Shown one piece after another: positions 19,078 to 31,001 of a DNA stretch of 64,000 nucleotides (position 1 is its first letter; each line of letters opens with the position of its first letter). The position numbers and the translations under genes are program-made. Source of the stretch: Rhizobium jaguaris (GTDB lineage: Bacteria; Pseudomonadota; Alphaproteobacteria; Rhizobiales; Rhizobiaceae); contig NZ_CP032694.1 of the NCBI RefSeq assembly GCF_003627755.1, positions 1 to 64,000 of the forward strand, read 5' to 3'. Below the pieces are notes generated by a model. That model saw nothing but the letters and a program-made list of their open reading frames with translations, was not told where the DNA came from and made no database searches.

Positions 19078-19893
19078 ATGAGCAAGATAGAAAACGGCGT
19101 CGCCCTGATCACGGGCGCTTCCTCCGGTATCGGGCTGGTGACTGCACGAGCGTTGCGACGCGCTGGATACCGAGTGTTTGGAACCAGCCGCAAGCCCATG
19201 CCGGATACTCCGGATGGAGTTGCCATGCTGGTATGCGACGTTACCGACGACGGATCGGTGCAAAGGACGATCGACGAGATACTGGCCCGCGCCGGACGGA
19301 TCGATCTTCTCGTCAACAATGCCGGGATCGGATTGCTTGGCGCGGCTGAGGAATCCTCCGAGGCACAGGCGAAGGCTCTATTCGACGTGAACTTTTTCGG
19401 TGTCCTGCGGATGACCAACGCAATACTTCCGGTGATGAGACGTCAGCGAAAGGGCAGGATCATCAACATGAGTTCCATCCTTGGGCTGATCCCCGCTCCC
19501 TACAACGCGCTGTACGCATCGACCAAGCACGCGATCGAGGGCTATTCCGAATCCCTCGACCACGAGGTCCGCACCCAGGGCATCCGCGTGGTGCTTGTGG
19601 AGCCCGGTGTCACCCGCACGTCCTTCGAGGAAAACCTAACGCGACCAGATCATCCGCTTCCGGTGTATGACACAGCGCGTGCCAATGCGGAGAAACTGAT
19701 GCGCGACGTCATTAGGACGGGCGATGCGCCTGAGGTGGTCGCGGATATGGTGGTCAAAGCCGCGAACGCCGCATCGCCCAAGAGACGCTACACCGCAGGA
19801 AAGGCGGCGGGACAGGTCCGCTTCATACGCCGCTTCCTGCCGGAGTCATTCGTCGACAAGAATCTTCGCAAATTCAGCAGGCTTCCCGCTTGA
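19078..19893 (+). CDS. Short-chain dehydrogenase/reductase (classical SDR)
   Basis: 271-aa NAD(P)-dependent oxidoreductase. The cofactor loop GASSGIG sits near residue 15, LVNNAG near residue 85, and the active site has Ser in MSSILGLIPAP with YASTKHAIEGYSE, which supplies the Tyr-x-x-x-Lys pair. An Arg-rich turn after the second strand (TSRKP) suggests NADP(H). The substrate is unknown. ATG 19078 is chosen over 19051 and 19027 because homologs start just before the first beta strand. It is divergent from the HxlR regulator and probably its target. Base use differs somewhat from flanking core genes, consistent with an acquired pair. Confidence 0.9.
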   Translation: MSKIENGVALITGASSGIGLVTARALRRAGYRVFGTSRKPMPDTPDGVAMLVCDVTDDGSVQRTIDEILARAGRIDLLVNNAGIGLLGAAEESSEAQAKALFDVNFFGVLRMTNAILPVMRRQRKGRIINMSSILGLIPAPYNALYASTKHAIEGYSESLDHEVRTQGIRVVLVEPGVTRTSFEENLTRPDHPLPVYDTARANAEKLMRDVIRTGDAPEVVADMVVKAANAASPKRRYTAGKAAGQVRFIRRFLPESFVDKNLRKFSRLPA

Positions 19894-19958
19894 TAGCCTC
19901 GGCGTCGGAAGACACTCTTTGGTGCGCGGCATTTGGCCGGCCTGATCGAGTCCGGACC

Positions 19959-21629
19959 TTAGCCCTTCGGCTCCGGATGATCTCCGCGTCCGAGAAGATG
20001 CGCTGCCGACCGCCAGGCATGATGTGCGATCCGGTCGAGCCGTCTGACGGCATCGATCCGCGTGAAGGCATCTGCAGCGACCAGTTTTCCCGGTGCGACG
20101 GAGGCAAGCGTTGTGGCGCGATGGTCCCGTTTCAGCGCGCTGAGTTCTCTTGCCGCGCCCTCGGCCTCGGAGAGTGCCGCGACGATCTCGGGGGAAACGC
20201 TCCAGCCAATGGGACTGGCTTGCGCGCTGAGGGCAGATTCCGCAGTGATCGACTGACCGACCGTCTGTGCCGCGTGCATGACCTGCGCGGAAAGCTCGGC
20301 GGCGCGACGGTCAAGGGGGGCGTCGGCCGGCAGATTGGGAAACTCGCCTTCTGCCAAGACCTCTGCGAGGCGCGAGGCGTGATCGAGCGCGTGCAGCATG
20401 CTCGTCAGGCGCAGCCGCTCAGCCTCCGTCTCCGGCGGCTCCTTCAACTCGGACAGGAAATCGCGCACTTCCCCGAGTGCGCCGGCCGCCGCCGGAACGC
20501 CCTTCGCCGCCGGGCCTCTCTCGCCTCCCGAAAGTGCCGTCGAAACCGAGGCGGCGTTCGTTGCGAGGATATCCGCCAGGACACGCCGCACAGTCTCGAC
20601 CGCTATCACCGGACTGGCGAGCACGCTCGGGTCGAGCGCGCGCTGCAGCTCCGTCTGCCTTGAGGGCAGGAGGCGCTCGACGACGCGGGTGAACCATTGC
20701 GTTGCCGGAAGGAGCACCGCGACGCCGATCACGTTATAGGCCGTGTGATAGGCGGCAAGCAGCGTCATTCCGTCGACCGACGCGGTGAAGCCGTTCATCA
20801 GCGCGGTCGTGAACGGAAAGGCGCCGATCGCGATCAGGGCCGCTATGATCTTGAACAGCACATAGGCAAGAGCGAGGCGTTTGGCGGTCGTGCTGGCGCC
20901 GAGCGCCGCCAATGCGGAACTCGTCGCCGTCCCGATATTCTGACCGATGATAAGCGCTGCACCCTGCTCCAGACTCACCGCCCCGGCGTAGAAAGCCGAA
21001 ATGGTGACGGCGATGGCGGCCGTCGAGGACTGCATGACCGCAGTCATCGCCAAGCCGATGACGATCAGAGCCATGAGGCCAACGAACCCCGTGCCCCAGC
21101 CGACTCCCGGCGCGCCGAGCACCGCGGGCAGGTCAGAGGGATGCAGGCTCTCCGCAAGACCTCCCATGCCCTGCTGCAGCGTCGTCAGCCCGTAAAGCAC
21201 CAGCGCGAAGCCGGCAAGCGCGCTGCCCGCCGCCGCGATCCGCCCGCCGCCCAGCAGCTTGGCCAGCGCGCCGATAAAAATCAGCGGCAGCGCGTAGGCC
21301 GAAAGTGAGACGCGCACGCCGATCAGCGCCACCAGCCAGCCCGTTCCAGTCGTGCCGACATTGGCGCCGAAGACGAGCCCAAGGCCCTGCGGAAAGGTCA
21401 AGAGCCCAGCGTTGACGAGACCGATCGTCGTCATCGTTACCGCGCTCGAAGATTGCACCAGGAGAGTGACGATCGCGCCCCAGAAAGCACCCGAGAGCGG
21501 CGTGGCCGCCGCAGTGCCGAGCGCAACCCGCAAAGCTGATCCTGCAAGCGCCTTTAGGCCGTCGGTCATGACGGCCATGCCGAGCAGAAACAGCCCGACC
21601 CCGCCCAGGATGGCGACTGTTGTCGACAT
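19959..21629 (-). CDS. Na/Pi cotransporter family protein with PhoU-like C-terminal domain
   Basis: 556-aa inner-membrane protein of the NptA/YjbB (Na+/phosphate symporter) family. The two inverted repeats of the transport domain each contain the QSSS/T signature: LLVQSSSAVTMTTIG near residue 60 and AVMQSSTAAIAVTISAF near residue 215. Eight or more hydrophobic segments lie in the first 330 residues. The C-terminal 200 residues are helical and soluble, resembling a PhoU-like module. It likely moves phosphate with Na+. It converges on the SDR gene and diverges from trpF. GC appears higher than in the neighbouring HxlR-SDR pair, so it may be a separate acquisition. Confidence 0.87.
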   Translation of the reverse strand: MSTTVAILGGVGLFLLGMAVMTDGLKALAGSALRVALGTAAATPLSGAFWGAIVTLLVQSSSAVTMTTIGLVNAGLLTFPQGLGLVFGANVGTTGTGWLVALIGVRVSLSAYALPLIFIGALAKLLGGGRIAAAGSALAGFALVLYGLTTLQQGMGGLAESLHPSDLPAVLGAPGVGWGTGFVGLMALIVIGLAMTAVMQSSTAAIAVTISAFYAGAVSLEQGAALIIGQNIGTATSSALAALGASTTAKRLALAYVLFKIIAALIAIGAFPFTTALMNGFTASVDGMTLLAAYHTAYNVIGVAVLLPATQWFTRVVERLLPSRQTELQRALDPSVLASPVIAVETVRRVLADILATNAASVSTALSGGERGPAAKGVPAAAGALGEVRDFLSELKEPPETEAERLRLTSMLHALDHASRLAEVLAEGEFPNLPADAPLDRRAAELSAQVMHAAQTVGQSITAESALSAQASPIGWSVSPEIVAALSEAEGAARELSALKRDHRATTLASVAPGKLVAADAFTRIDAVRRLDRIAHHAWRSAAHLLGRGDHPEPKG

Positions 21630-21832
21630 GCACGTTCGCCCCGCTACGATTCTGTTTTAATCTCGCTAAAGTAGTCATAGCATCAACCGCCCCGGTGCCG
21701 ATAGTCTCCCGCTGCATCGGCGCTCCGGCGCCCGAAAAGGCTCTGCCGATAACCTTCGCTTTAACAGCGCAAAATTCCCCTCTTGTCGCGTTTAGGCTCG
21801 ACTCTTTTGAATTTTCGTGTCACTCCGCTGCC

Positions 21833-22503
21833 ATGAACCCCGATATCAAAATTTGTGGTCTGAAGACGCCGGAAGCGGTGGATCGTGCTCTTGAGCGCGG
21901 CGCTACCCATGTCGGCTTCATTTTCTTTGAAAAGAGCCCGCGCTATATCGAGCCCGACATGGCCGGCCAGTTGGCGGAACGTGCTCGTGGCAAGGCTAAG
22001 ATCGTTGCCGTGACGGTCAATCCCAGCAATGACGATTTGGATGAGATCATCTCGCTGGTGCGCCCGGATATGCTGCAGCTCCATGGCAATGAAAGCCCGG
22101 AGCGTGTGCTGACCATCAAAGCGGTCTATAATGTGCCCGTTATGAAGGCCATGGCGGTGCGCACCGCCGACGATCTGAAGCGGGTGGAATCCTATATCGG
22201 CATCGTCGACCGTTTCCTGTTCGACGCCAAGCCGCCTGTTGGTTCGGAGCTGCCGGGCGGAAACGGCGTGTCCTTCGATTGGAGCCTGATGAGCTGGCTC
22301 GACGATCGGGTGGACTACATGCTGTCGGGCGGCGTGAACAAGGACAATGTCGCTCAGGCACTGGCATCTACCAAGGCCACGGGCATCGATCTTTCCTCCG
22401 CCCTCGAAAGCGCGCCGGGCGTGAAGGATCTGAACAAGATTGACCAGTTTTTCGACGCTTTTGCAGAAGCATGCCTGCCGGAACCGGCAGCAGGGAGTAG
22501 AGA

Positions 22504-22507
<4 letters not shown>
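21833..22507 (+). CDS. trpF: Phosphoribosylanthranilate isomerase
   Basis: TIM-barrel enzyme of tryptophan synthesis that converts phosphoribosylanthranilate to carboxyphenylaminodeoxyribulose phosphate. The first strand [10 protein letters not shown] has the catalytic Cys. [26 protein letters not shown] and the catalytic Asp in FLFDAKPP are visible. The phosphate-binding SGGVNKDNV lies near the C-terminus and is followed by [16 protein letters not shown]. Length 224 aa is normal. The frame is open upstream to 21620 but without family similarity. The stop overlaps the trpB GTG start (4 nt), giving a trpFBA operon that continues to accD and folC. Confidence 0.95.
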
Positions 22508-23718
<1,211 letters not shown>

Positions 23719-23726
23719 GTTAGATT

Positions 23727-24566
23727 ATGACCGCACGTATGGACAAACGCTTCGCCGCTCTGAAGGCCGAAGGCCGCCCGGCGCTCGTCACCTATTTCAT
23801 GGGCGGCGATCCCGACTACGAGACCTCGCTCGGCATCATGAAGGCACTGCCTGAAGCCGGCGCCGACGTCATCGAACTGGGCATGCCTTTCTCCGATCCC
23901 ATGGCTGACGGCCCCGCGATCCAGCTTGCCGGCCAGCGTGCCTTGAAGGCGGGCCAGACGCTCAAGAAGACGCTGCAGCTCGCGACCGATTTCCGTAAGA
24001 CGGATAGCGACACGCCGATCGTGATGATGGGTTACTACAATCCGATCTATATCTACGGCGTCGAGAAATTCCTCGAGGATGCACTTGCCGCCGGGATCGA
24101 CGGCCTGATCGTCGTCGACCTGCCGCCGGAAATGGATGATGAGCTCTGCATTCCCGCAATCCGCAAGGGCATCAATTTCATCCGCCTGGCGACGCCGACC
24201 ACCGACGACAAGCGCCTGCCGACCGTGCTCAACAACACGTCCGGCTTCGTCTACTATGTCTCGATGAACGGCATCACCGGTTCGGCCCTGCCGGACCCGT
24301 CGCTCGTCTCGGGCGCCGTCAAGCGCATCAAGCAGCATACGGACCTGCCGGTCTGCGTCGGCTTCGGCGTCAAGACGGCCGAGCATGCCAAGCTGATCGG
24401 TGCTTCCGCCGACGGTGTTGTCGTGGGCACGGCAATCGTCAACCAGATCGCCACCAGCCTGACCAAGGACGGCAAGGCGAGTGCGGACACTATCCAGGCC
24501 GTCGCGACGCTGGTGCGCGGCCTGTCGACGGGAACGCGTTCGGCGCGCCTTGTTGCTGCCGAATAG
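23727..24566 (+). CDS. trpA: Tryptophan synthase alpha chain
   Basis: TIM-barrel subunit that cleaves indole-3-glycerol phosphate to indole for channelling to TrpB. The catalytic Glu is in [17 protein letters not shown] near residue 50, with the catalytic Asp in the same block. [11 protein letters not shown] and [11 protein letters not shown] (phosphate site) are also typical. Length 279 aa matches other Rhizobiaceae. It is the third gene of the trpFBA cluster; accD follows after 111 bp. Confidence 0.97.
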   Translation: MTARMDKRFAALKAEGRPALVTYFMGGDPDYETSLGIMKALPEAGADVIELGMPFSDPMADGPAIQLAGQRALKAGQTLKKTLQLATDFRKTDSDTPIVMMGYYNPIYIYGVEKFLEDALAAGIDGLIVVDLPPEMDDELCIPAIRKGINFIRLATPTTDDKRLPTVLNNTSGFVYYVSMNGITGSALPDPSLVSGAVKRIKQHTDLPVCVGFGVKTAEHAKLIGASADGVVVGTAIVNQIATSLTKDGKASADTIQAVATLVRGLSTGTRSARLVAAE

Positions 24567-24677
24567 TTTTCCCACATAGGCAAAGGTCTTCAATCGGGAG
24601 CCGGTTGAAGAAATGGCCTGTGCGCATTAGGTGTCGACTACGATATCGGTTAATTCAGTCGATCAGGAGTTTTCGAA

Positions 24678-25589
24678 TTGAACTGGATCACGAATTACGT
24701 CCGCCCGCGGATCAATTCCATGCTGGGCCGTCGCGAAGTGCCGGAGAATCTCTGGATCAAGTGCCCGGAGACCGGTGAGATGGTCTTCCACAAGGACCTG
24801 GAAGACAACAAGTGGGTTATTCCCGCCTCCGGTTTCCACATGAAGATGCCGGCCAAGGCTCGCCTTGCCGATCTCTTCGACAACGGAGAATATGAAGCCC
24901 TGCCGCAGCCGAAGGTCGCGCAGGACCCGCTGAAGTTCCGCGATTCGAAGAAATATACCGACCGCCTGAAGGACAGCCGCGTCAAGACGGAGCAGGAAGA
25001 CACGATTCTCGCCGGCGTCGGCAAGGTTCGAGGCTTGAAGCTCGTCGCCGTCGTCCATGAATTCAATTTCATGGGCGGCTCGCTCGGCATTGCCGCAGGC
25101 GAGGCGATCGTCAAGGCGTTCGAACGCGCCATCGCCGAAAAGTGCCCGCTGGTCATGTTCCCGGCGTCGGGCGGCGCGCGCATGCAGGAAGGCATTCTCT
25201 CCTTGATGCAACTGCCGCGCACGACGGTCGCCGTCGACATGCTGAAGGAAGCCGGTCAGCCCTATATCGTCGTATTGACCAACCCGACGACGGGCGGCGT
25301 CACCGCTTCCTACGCCATGCTCGGCGATATTCATCTTGCGGAGCCGGGTGCGGAAATCTGCTTTGCCGGCAAGCGCGTCATCGAACAGACGATCCGCGAA
25401 AAGCTGCCGGAAGGCTTCCAGACGTCGGAATATCTGCTCGAGCACGGTATGGTCGATATGGTCGTCAAACGCCATGATATCCCCGATACCTTGGCTACGC
25501 TTCTGAAGATCCTGACCAAGAAGCCGGCGAATGACGTGTCGGCAAAGGACTTGAACGGAGCGGCGCTGCCGATGGTGGCAAGAGCCTAA
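24678..25589 (+). CDS. accD: Acetyl-CoA carboxylase carboxyltransferase subunit beta
   Basis: Beta subunit of the carboxyltransferase that makes malonyl-CoA for fatty-acid synthesis. The crotonase-like domain includes [33 protein letters not shown] and the oxyanion-hole segment [14 protein letters not shown]. The N-terminal zinc-ribbon region is degenerate: only the first Cys (IKCPETG) remains, and the second pair is replaced by IPASGFH, so classical four-Cys zinc binding is unlikely. It begins with TTG at 24678, with AGGAG at 24665-24669. It follows trpA and precedes folC by 33 nt, an accD-folC linkage common in proteobacteria. Confidence 0.96.
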   Translation: MNWITNYVRPRINSMLGRREVPENLWIKCPETGEMVFHKDLEDNKWVIPASGFHMKMPAKARLADLFDNGEYEALPQPKVAQDPLKFRDSKKYTDRLKDSRVKTEQEDTILAGVGKVRGLKLVAVVHEFNFMGGSLGIAAGEAIVKAFERAIAEKCPLVMFPASGGARMQEGILSLMQLPRTTVAVDMLKEAGQPYIVVLTNPTTGGVTASYAMLGDIHLAEPGAEICFAGKRVIEQTIREKLPEGFQTSEYLLEHGMVDMVVKRHDIPDTLATLLKILTKKPANDVSAKDLNGAALPMVARA

Positions 25590-25622
25590 CCTAAACGGAT
25601 GGCCGGAAGGCGGAGGTGCGGG

Positions 25623-26975
25623 ATGACAGCCATGGATCAATCCGCAGTAAGCGAGGCAGCACGGGAAATCGACAAGCTGATGGGACTGCATCCCAAAGGC
25701 TTCGATCTCTCGCTGGATAGAATCACCCGGCTGCTCGACATCCTCGGCAATCCGCATAAGAAGCTGCCGCCGGTGATCCATGTCGCCGGTACCAACGGCA
25801 AGGGCTCGGTGACGGCCTTCAGCCGTGCGCTCCTGGAAGCAGGTGGCTATAGCGTGCACGTCCATACGTCGCCGCATCTCGTCAATTGGCATGAGCGCTA
25901 CCGCATGGGTGTCAAGGGCGGTCGCGGCGAGCTTGTCGACGATGCGATCTTCGCCGACGTGCTCCGGCGCATTGCCGATGCCAATGCTGGCCAGAAGATC
26001 ACGGTATTCGAGATTTTAACCGCCGCCACCTTCATCCTGTTTGCCGAGCATCCGGCCGATGCCGCGATCATCGAAGTCGGCCTCGGTGGTCGTTTTGATG
26101 CCACCAACGTCATTTCCGATCCCGCTGTCTCGGTGATCATGCCGATCTCGCTCGATCACCAGCCGTATCTTGGCGACCGCGTCGAGCTGATAGCGGCCGA
26201 GAAGGCGGGGATCATGAAAGCCGGCCGTCCCGTCGTCATTGGTCATCAGGAATATGATGCGGCCCTGGATGTACTGATATCGACCGCCGAGCGGCTGCGC
26301 TGCCCGACGGCGGTTTTCGGCCAGGATTTTTCCGCCCATGAGGAATATGGCCGGCTGGTTTATCAAGATGAGTTCGGTCTTGCCGATCTGCCCTTGCCGC
26401 GCCTGCCGGGCCGGCATCAATATGCCAATGCTGCTGCCGCCATCCGCGCCGTCAAGGCTGCGGGTTTTGCCGTCACCGAGGCGATGATGGAAAAGGCGAT
26501 GATCTCGGTCGAATGGCCGGGCCGCCTGCAGCGTCTGACGGAGGGCAATTTGTTGCCCCATGCGCCGGAAGGCGGCGAGATCTGGGTCGATGGCGGCCAC
26601 AATCCCGGCGCAGGCGAGGTCATTGCCGAAGCCATGGCGAATTTCGAGGAGCGTCAGCCGCGGCCTCTGTTCCTGATTACCGGCATGATCAACACCAAGG
26701 ACCCAGTCGGCTATTTCAAGGCATTCACCGGCTTGGCGGAAAAGGTCTACTGCGTGCCGATCCGTGGCACCGACTCGATGATCGACCCTGTGGTTTTGGC
26801 AAATGCGGCTTACGATGCCGGCCTGGTGGCGGAGCCGATGTCGACTGTCGGCCAGGCGTTGGATGCGATCAAAGAATTGACCGTGCCCGATTTGCCCGCC
26901 CCGCGCATCCTGATTGGCGGCTCGCTTTATCTGGTCGGCGATGTCCTTGCCGATAACGGCACGCCGCCGAAGTAA
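25623..26975 (+). CDS. folC: Bifunctional folylpolyglutamate/dihydrofolate synthase
   Basis: Mur-ligase-family enzyme that adds glutamate to dihydropteroate and folates. The ATP loop VAGTNGKGSV is near residue 58, HTSPHLVNWHER follows, and ITVFEILTAATFILFAE, EVGLGGRFDATN and ISLDHQPYLG cover the catalytic centre. The C-terminal ligase domain has WVDGGHNPGA. ATG 25623 has GGAGG 6 nt upstream; a further in-frame ATG lies at 25632. The 450-aa length is normal. It is convergent with trxA, with a shared strong hairpin between them. Confidence 0.94.
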   Translation: MTAMDQSAVSEAAREIDKLMGLHPKGFDLSLDRITRLLDILGNPHKKLPPVIHVAGTNGKGSVTAFSRALLEAGGYSVHVHTSPHLVNWHERYRMGVKGGRGELVDDAIFADVLRRIADANAGQKITVFEILTAATFILFAEHPADAAIIEVGLGGRFDATNVISDPAVSVIMPISLDHQPYLGDRVELIAAEKAGIMKAGRPVVIGHQEYDAALDVLISTAERLRCPTAVFGQDFSAHEEYGRLVYQDEFGLADLPLPRLPGRHQYANAAAAIRAVKAAGFAVTEAMMEKAMISVEWPGRLQRLTEGNLLPHAPEGGEIWVDGGHNPGAGEVIAEAMANFEERQPRPLFLITGMINTKDPVGYFKAFTGLAEKVYCVPIRGTDSMIDPVVLANAAYDAGLVAEPMSTVGQALDAIKELTVPDLPAPRILIGGSLYLVGDVLADNGTPPK

Positions 26976-26989
26976 CAAATCCAGCCAAC

Positions 26990-27020
26990 AAAAAGCCCGG
27001 TACGAAACCGGGCTTTTTGG
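26990..27020. terminator. Bidirectional rho-independent terminator between folC and trxA
   Basis: A 12-bp stem, AAAAAGCCCGGT (26990-27001) with ACCGGGCTTTTT (27007-27018), closes a 5-nt loop. The A and T ends allow use on both strands. Confidence 0.92.
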
Positions 27021-27039
27021 TAAATACAGTCGATACCGA

Positions 27040-27360
27040 TTAGGCGGCGCTGGAAATCCAGTTCTGCAGGGCGGTCTTGGGGGCGGCGCCAACCTTGATG
27101 TCGGCAACTTCGCCAGCCTTGAACATAGCAAGCGTCGGGATCGAGCGAACGCCGAACTGGGCAGCCAGTTCTGGGTTTTCATCGATGTTGAGCTTGGCAA
27201 CCTTCACCTTGCCTTCGAACTGTACAGCGAGCTCTTCGAGAGCCGGGGCGATCATTTTGCACGGACCGCACCATTCGGCCCAAAAATCAACGACGACAGG
27301 CTCTGCGGATTGCAGGACTTCAGATGCGAAGTTGGAGGTATCGACTTTCACGGTAGCCAT
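27040..27360 (-). CDS. trxA: Thioredoxin
   Basis: 106-aa thioredoxin with the redox centre WCGPC in [11 protein letters not shown] near residue 33. The cis-Pro follows in [11 protein letters not shown]. It reduces protein disulfides and supplies electrons to enzymes such as ribonucleotide reductase. The frame is open upstream to 27525, but ATG 27360 ([11 protein letters not shown]) matches family starts and has GGAGC about 6 nt upstream on the minus strand. It lies downstream of addA by 74 bp and may be read from the addBA transcript or its own promoter. Confidence 0.96.
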   Translation of the reverse strand: MATVKVDTSNFASEVLQSAEPVVVDFWAEWCGPCKMIAPALEELAVQFEGKVKVAKLNIDENPELAAQFGVRSIPTLAMFKAGEVADIKVGAAPKTALQNWISSAA

Positions 27361-27434
27361 AGGCTGCTCCTTACCAGGATTTGCGGTTGCTAGATATGTG
27401 ATGGTGCGGTGCCCAGAATTCAATATTTGGTATT

Positions 27435-30400
27435 TCACTTTGTCTTGAGCTCCGCAAGCGCCAATGCGAGCACCTCCACGGACAGGGTATGGATCGAGGC
27501 ATTCTCGGTATAGACGAGCACGCAATCGATGCGTTTGCCGGGATAGAGCGGCGAAAGGATCTCGCGATAGATGGCAAGCTGTGCCCGGTGGGCGAAAGGA
27601 ATCTCCTCAACAGCGCGTGGCGGTACCCGATTCGTCTTGTAATCTAGGATGACAACGCGATCGTCGAGCACTGTCAGCCGGTCGATGCGGCCGGAGACCG
27701 CATAATTCTGATCGCCGAGCGACAGCGTGCCCATGATCGAGACTTCCGCCTGGGCATGGGCGCTGAAAACGCCTTGCAGCTCCGGGTGCGACAGCAGCGC
27801 CAATACGGAGTTTATCAGTGCTTCGCGTTCGGCCTGCGGCCAGAAGCGTGCGGCTCGCTCGGCATAGCGCCGCGCCGCATCGGCGCGATCCGCCGGCGCG
27901 ATCTCCGGCAATGACTGCAGCATGCGGTGGATGAAGCGGCCTTTTTCCAGAGAGCGGTCCGATTTGGTCTTTTCGCTGAACAGCGGTGACGTAACGAGCA
28001 GATTGTCAGCCTCGTCATCGATGATCGTGCCGGCCCCGGAAGGACTGAGCGGCCGGGGCAGGTTTCGCTGCGGCGGCAGCGGCCGGCTGAGTCCGGCCGG
28101 CAACGCTCGCCGATCCACGGCCGTTTCCGCCTGCTTCATGCGCTCGAAACTGCGCTCGACCGGGGTGACACGCCAGCTCAACCCCTGCCATTCGCCGTCC
28201 GGTCCGGCGAAACTGACCGGCTTGCAACGTTCGCCATCCTGCCTTAGCGCCGCAGAAATCATGGCATGCCACGTATCGGCGTTTTCACGGATGCCGCGAT
28301 AGCCGCAGATGATCAGCTGGTCGGCGGCACGTGTCATGCCGACATAGAGAAGGCGGCGATATTCCTCTTCCGCCAGGCCTTGAAGCCTGGTGGCGTCGGC
28401 CAGCGTCAGCGAATTGGAAAGCGCCGAGACCGGCACCCATACCGGCAGCGGAATTTCGTTCCTGCCGGTCTCGATCAGCCGCAACTTCGGCAGATGCGTA
28501 TGGGTAAAGGCCTTGCCGCCGCCATCAACGAGGAAGACGATCGGCGCTTCCAGGCCCTTGGAGGCATGCACCGTCATGATCCGCACTTCGTTGCGGCCTT
28601 TGTCCTGTTCGCGCTTCACCGTCGGCGCCTCAAGCTCCAGCGTCGAGATGAAGGATTGCAGGCCCGGCAGGCCGGAGGTTTCATGGTCCAGCGTGAAGGT
28701 CAGGAACTCATCGAGGATATCGCTGACTTCGGTGCCGAGTCGCGCAAGAAACTGCCGCCGGCCACCGAAGCTGCCGAGCACCCGTGCGTAGAAGTCATGC
28801 ACGGACAGGCTTTTTGATAGAGCGAGAAAGGTCTTCAGCCTGTCGACCGCATGGTGGAATCGCTCATTGCCGTCATCGGCGAACCGCTGCAGATGGCTCC
28901 AGACGCTTTCATTGTCGTCGCGATAGGCCGCAATGGCGAAAACATCGTCTTCGCCGAGATCGAACAGCGGACTCTTCAGCAGGGCTGAGAGCGACAGATC
29001 ATCTTCCGGCAGCAGCAGGAAACGGCCAAGCGCCAGCAGGTCCTGAATGGCGATGTGGCTTGTCAGCACCAGGCGGTCGGCACCGGCGACGGGAATATTG
29101 TTGCGCCGTTTCAGCGCCCGGGTCAGCGCATTGACGAAGCTGTCACGCTTCCGCACCAGCACGAGGATGTCGCCGGCCTCGATGAAGCGGGCCTTGCCCT
29201 TGTCGATGATCGTCTCACGGCCGATGAGATTGCCGATCGTCTGTGCCATGCGCCGCGCCAGGATCGCTGCCGGCGCGCTTTCCGGCGTTGAATCGAACGG
29301 TGCGGTCCAGTCTTCCTCCTTGGCTAGCGGCTCCGGCGCGATCATGTCCCAGAGATCGACGGCGCCCGGATGGCCGATGCGGCTGGAGCGGTGCACGACG
29401 GGTTCGGCGACGGCGCTGAGCCCTCGGGCATTTTCCGGCGCGGTGAAAACGTGATCGACCGCGGCCAGCACATCGGCGGTCGAGCGGAAGGAGAGCGGCA
29501 GGCGGATCGACGAAAACTGCTGGCCGCTGGTCGCCACGCGCCGCCGCGTCCGGTCACTTTCCTCGGAAAAACGCTCGGGCCGCGCACCTTGGAAAGAATA
29601 GATGGATTGTTTCTCGTCGCCGACCGCGAAGATGGTCCTGAGGGTCGGCCGGGCGCTTTCGCCGGAGAAGAAATCCTCCGCCAGCGACTGGATGACGCTC
29701 CATTGGATAGGACTGGTGTCTTGCGCCTCGTCGACGAGAATATGGTCGATGCCCTGGTCGAGCTTGTAGTGGATCCAGGGCCCGACATCCTTCTTGGTCA
29801 GGAGATCGGCGGTGCGAGTGATCAGGTCTTCGAAATCGAGCTGGCTGCGCCGCTTCTTCAATTCGTCGTAGTCGCGGTTCAATCGATCGGCGAGGGTGAG
29901 CGCCGCGCGGGTGGCGCGATACATCCGCATCAGCTTCAGCTGATCGCGGCAGGCAACGACATGCGCGCGGGCGGCGGCAACGGCGTCGGCTAGCGCGGGT
30001 GCGTCGGCCAGCATCGCCTTGACAAAAAACTGGCTGTCCGATTTCGGCTCGCCCTTGGCGGTCAGCATTACCTTTTCGAGGACCTCCGCGCGGGCGATCG
30101 CGTTGGGTTCGCAGTTGGCGAGGCGCAGCCCATAGGCGATATCCTGCGCCTTCGCCCCGCCCTTGAGATCGGCAAGCGTGAGATAAAGCTCCAGCATAGA
30201 GCCGGAAAGGCCGGGCAGTGGCCAATATTGCTCGGCGATCCCAGCTTCCGTGTCATCGGGAGCAAGACCAAGCTGGGTGCGCAGCGCAGTCTCGATGCCG
30301 CCTTTCCGTTCGGCTTCCTCCGCAAAGCGGCTGATAGCGTTGCGGTTTGCGACGATCTCGCCAAGCAACGTCTCCAGGCCTGATTCGTCGCCGAGATCGA

Positions 30401-31001
30401 GCACATAGGCGAAGGCTTCGGCAAGTTCCGGATTCTGATGCGGTGGCGTCGCGCCCAGCAGCGAGCGGCGGGCGTCATCTAGCAGGGTCGCGGCAGCGCG
30501 ATCGTCGAGAACGGAGAAATGGCCGGCAACATTGGCTTCCAGCGGGAACTGGTGCAGCAGCGCCTCGCAGAAGGCGTGGATCGTCTGGATCTTCAGCCCG
30601 CCGGGCGTTTCCAGCGCCTTGGCGAAGAGGCGGCGCGCCTCGGCAAGTTTGAGGAGACCCGGCTCCGCGCCTTCGATCTCGGCGATCCGTGCCTTCAGCT
30701 CATCGTCTGGCAATGTTGCCCAAGCAGCCAGCCGATCGAAGACGCGGTTCGACATTTCGGAGGCGGCGGCCTTGGTGTAGGTCAGGCAAAGAATGGCTGA
30801 CGGCCGTGCGCCGGCGAGAAGCAGGCGGATGACGCGCTGCGTCAGTACGTGCGTCTTGCCGGAGCCGGCATTGGCCGAAACCCAGGCCGAGCGATCTGGA
30901 TCGGAAGCGATGGATTGCTGGACCGTCGTCCAGCCGATCCAGGCGCCGGCGTCGTCACTGTTGGGCAGAGCAGCCAGGTCGTTGGCGGAAAGATTACTCA
31001 T
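27435..31001 (-). CDS. addA: Double-strand break repair helicase-nuclease AddA (alphaproteobacterial type)
   Basis: 1188-aa UvrD-like superfamily 1 helicase with a C-terminal RecB-type nuclease. The Walker A motif is [12 protein letters not shown] near residue 36. [13 protein letters not shown] is helicase motif [17 protein letters not shown] is motif V, and the nuclease motif [10 protein letters not shown] lies near residue 1130. With AddB it resects double-strand ends for RecA, in place of RecBCD. ATG 31001 is chosen over the longer open frame (to 31076) because homologs begin shortly before the Q-motif. It overlaps addB by 8 nt, typical of addBA operons. Confidence 0.94.
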   Translation of the reverse strand: MSNLSANDLAALPNSDDAGAWIGWTTVQQSIASDPDRSAWVSANAGSGKTHVLTQRVIRLLLAGARPSAILCLTYTKAAASEMSNRVFDRLAAWATLPDDELKARIAEIEGAEPGLLKLAEARRLFAKALETPGGLKIQTIHAFCEALLHQFPLEANVAGHFSVLDDRAAATLLDDARRSLLGATPPHQNPELAEAFAYVLDLGDESGLETLLGEIVANRNAISRFAEEAERKGGIETALRTQLGLAPDDTEAGIAEQYWPLPGLSGSMLELYLTLADLKGGAKAQDIAYGLRLANCEPNAIARAEVLEKVMLTAKGEPKSDSQFFVKAMLADAPALADAVAAARAHVVACRDQLKLMRMYRATRAALTLADRLNRDYDELKKRRSQLDFEDLITRTADLLTKKDVGPWIHYKLDQGIDHILVDEAQDTSPIQWSVIQSLAEDFFSGESARPTLRTIFAVGDEKQSIYSFQGARPERFSEESDRTRRRVATSGQQFSSIRLPLSFRSTADVLAAVDHVFTAPENARGLSAVAEPVVHRSSRIGHPGAVDLWDMIAPEPLAKEEDWTAPFDSTPESAPAAILARRMAQTIGNLIGRETIIDKGKARFIEAGDILVLVRKRDSFVNALTRALKRRNNIPVAGADRLVLTSHIAIQDLLALGRFLLLPEDDLSLSALLKSPLFDLGEDDVFAIAAYRDDNESVWSHLQRFADDGNERFHHAVDRLKTFLALSKSLSVHDFYARVLGSFGGRRQFLARLGTEVSDILDEFLTFTLDHETSGLPGLQSFISTLELEAPTVKREQDKGRNEVRIMTVHASKGLEAPIVFLVDGGGKAFTHTHLPKLRLIETGRNEIPLPVWVPVSALSNSLTLADATRLQGLAEEEYRRLLYVGMTRAADQLIICGYRGIRENADTWHAMISAALRQDGERCKPVSFAGPDGEWQGLSWRVTPVERSFERMKQAETAVDRRALPAGLSRPLPPQRNLPRPLSPSGAGTIIDDEADNLLVTSPLFSEKTKSDRSLEKGRFIHRMLQSLPEIAPADRADAARRYAERAARFWPQAEREALINSVLALLSHPELQGVFSAHAQAEVSIMGTLSLGDQNYAVSGRIDRLTVLDDRVVILDYKTNRVPPRAVEEIPFAHRAQLAIYREILSPLYPGKRIDCVLVYTENASIHTLSVEVLALALAELKTK

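Noticed and set aside
21630..21832. Leader peptide or attenuator before trpF
   Set aside because: No run of Trp codons in a short frame and no terminator/antiterminator pair seen; the rhizobial trp attenuator is known at trpE(G), not here.
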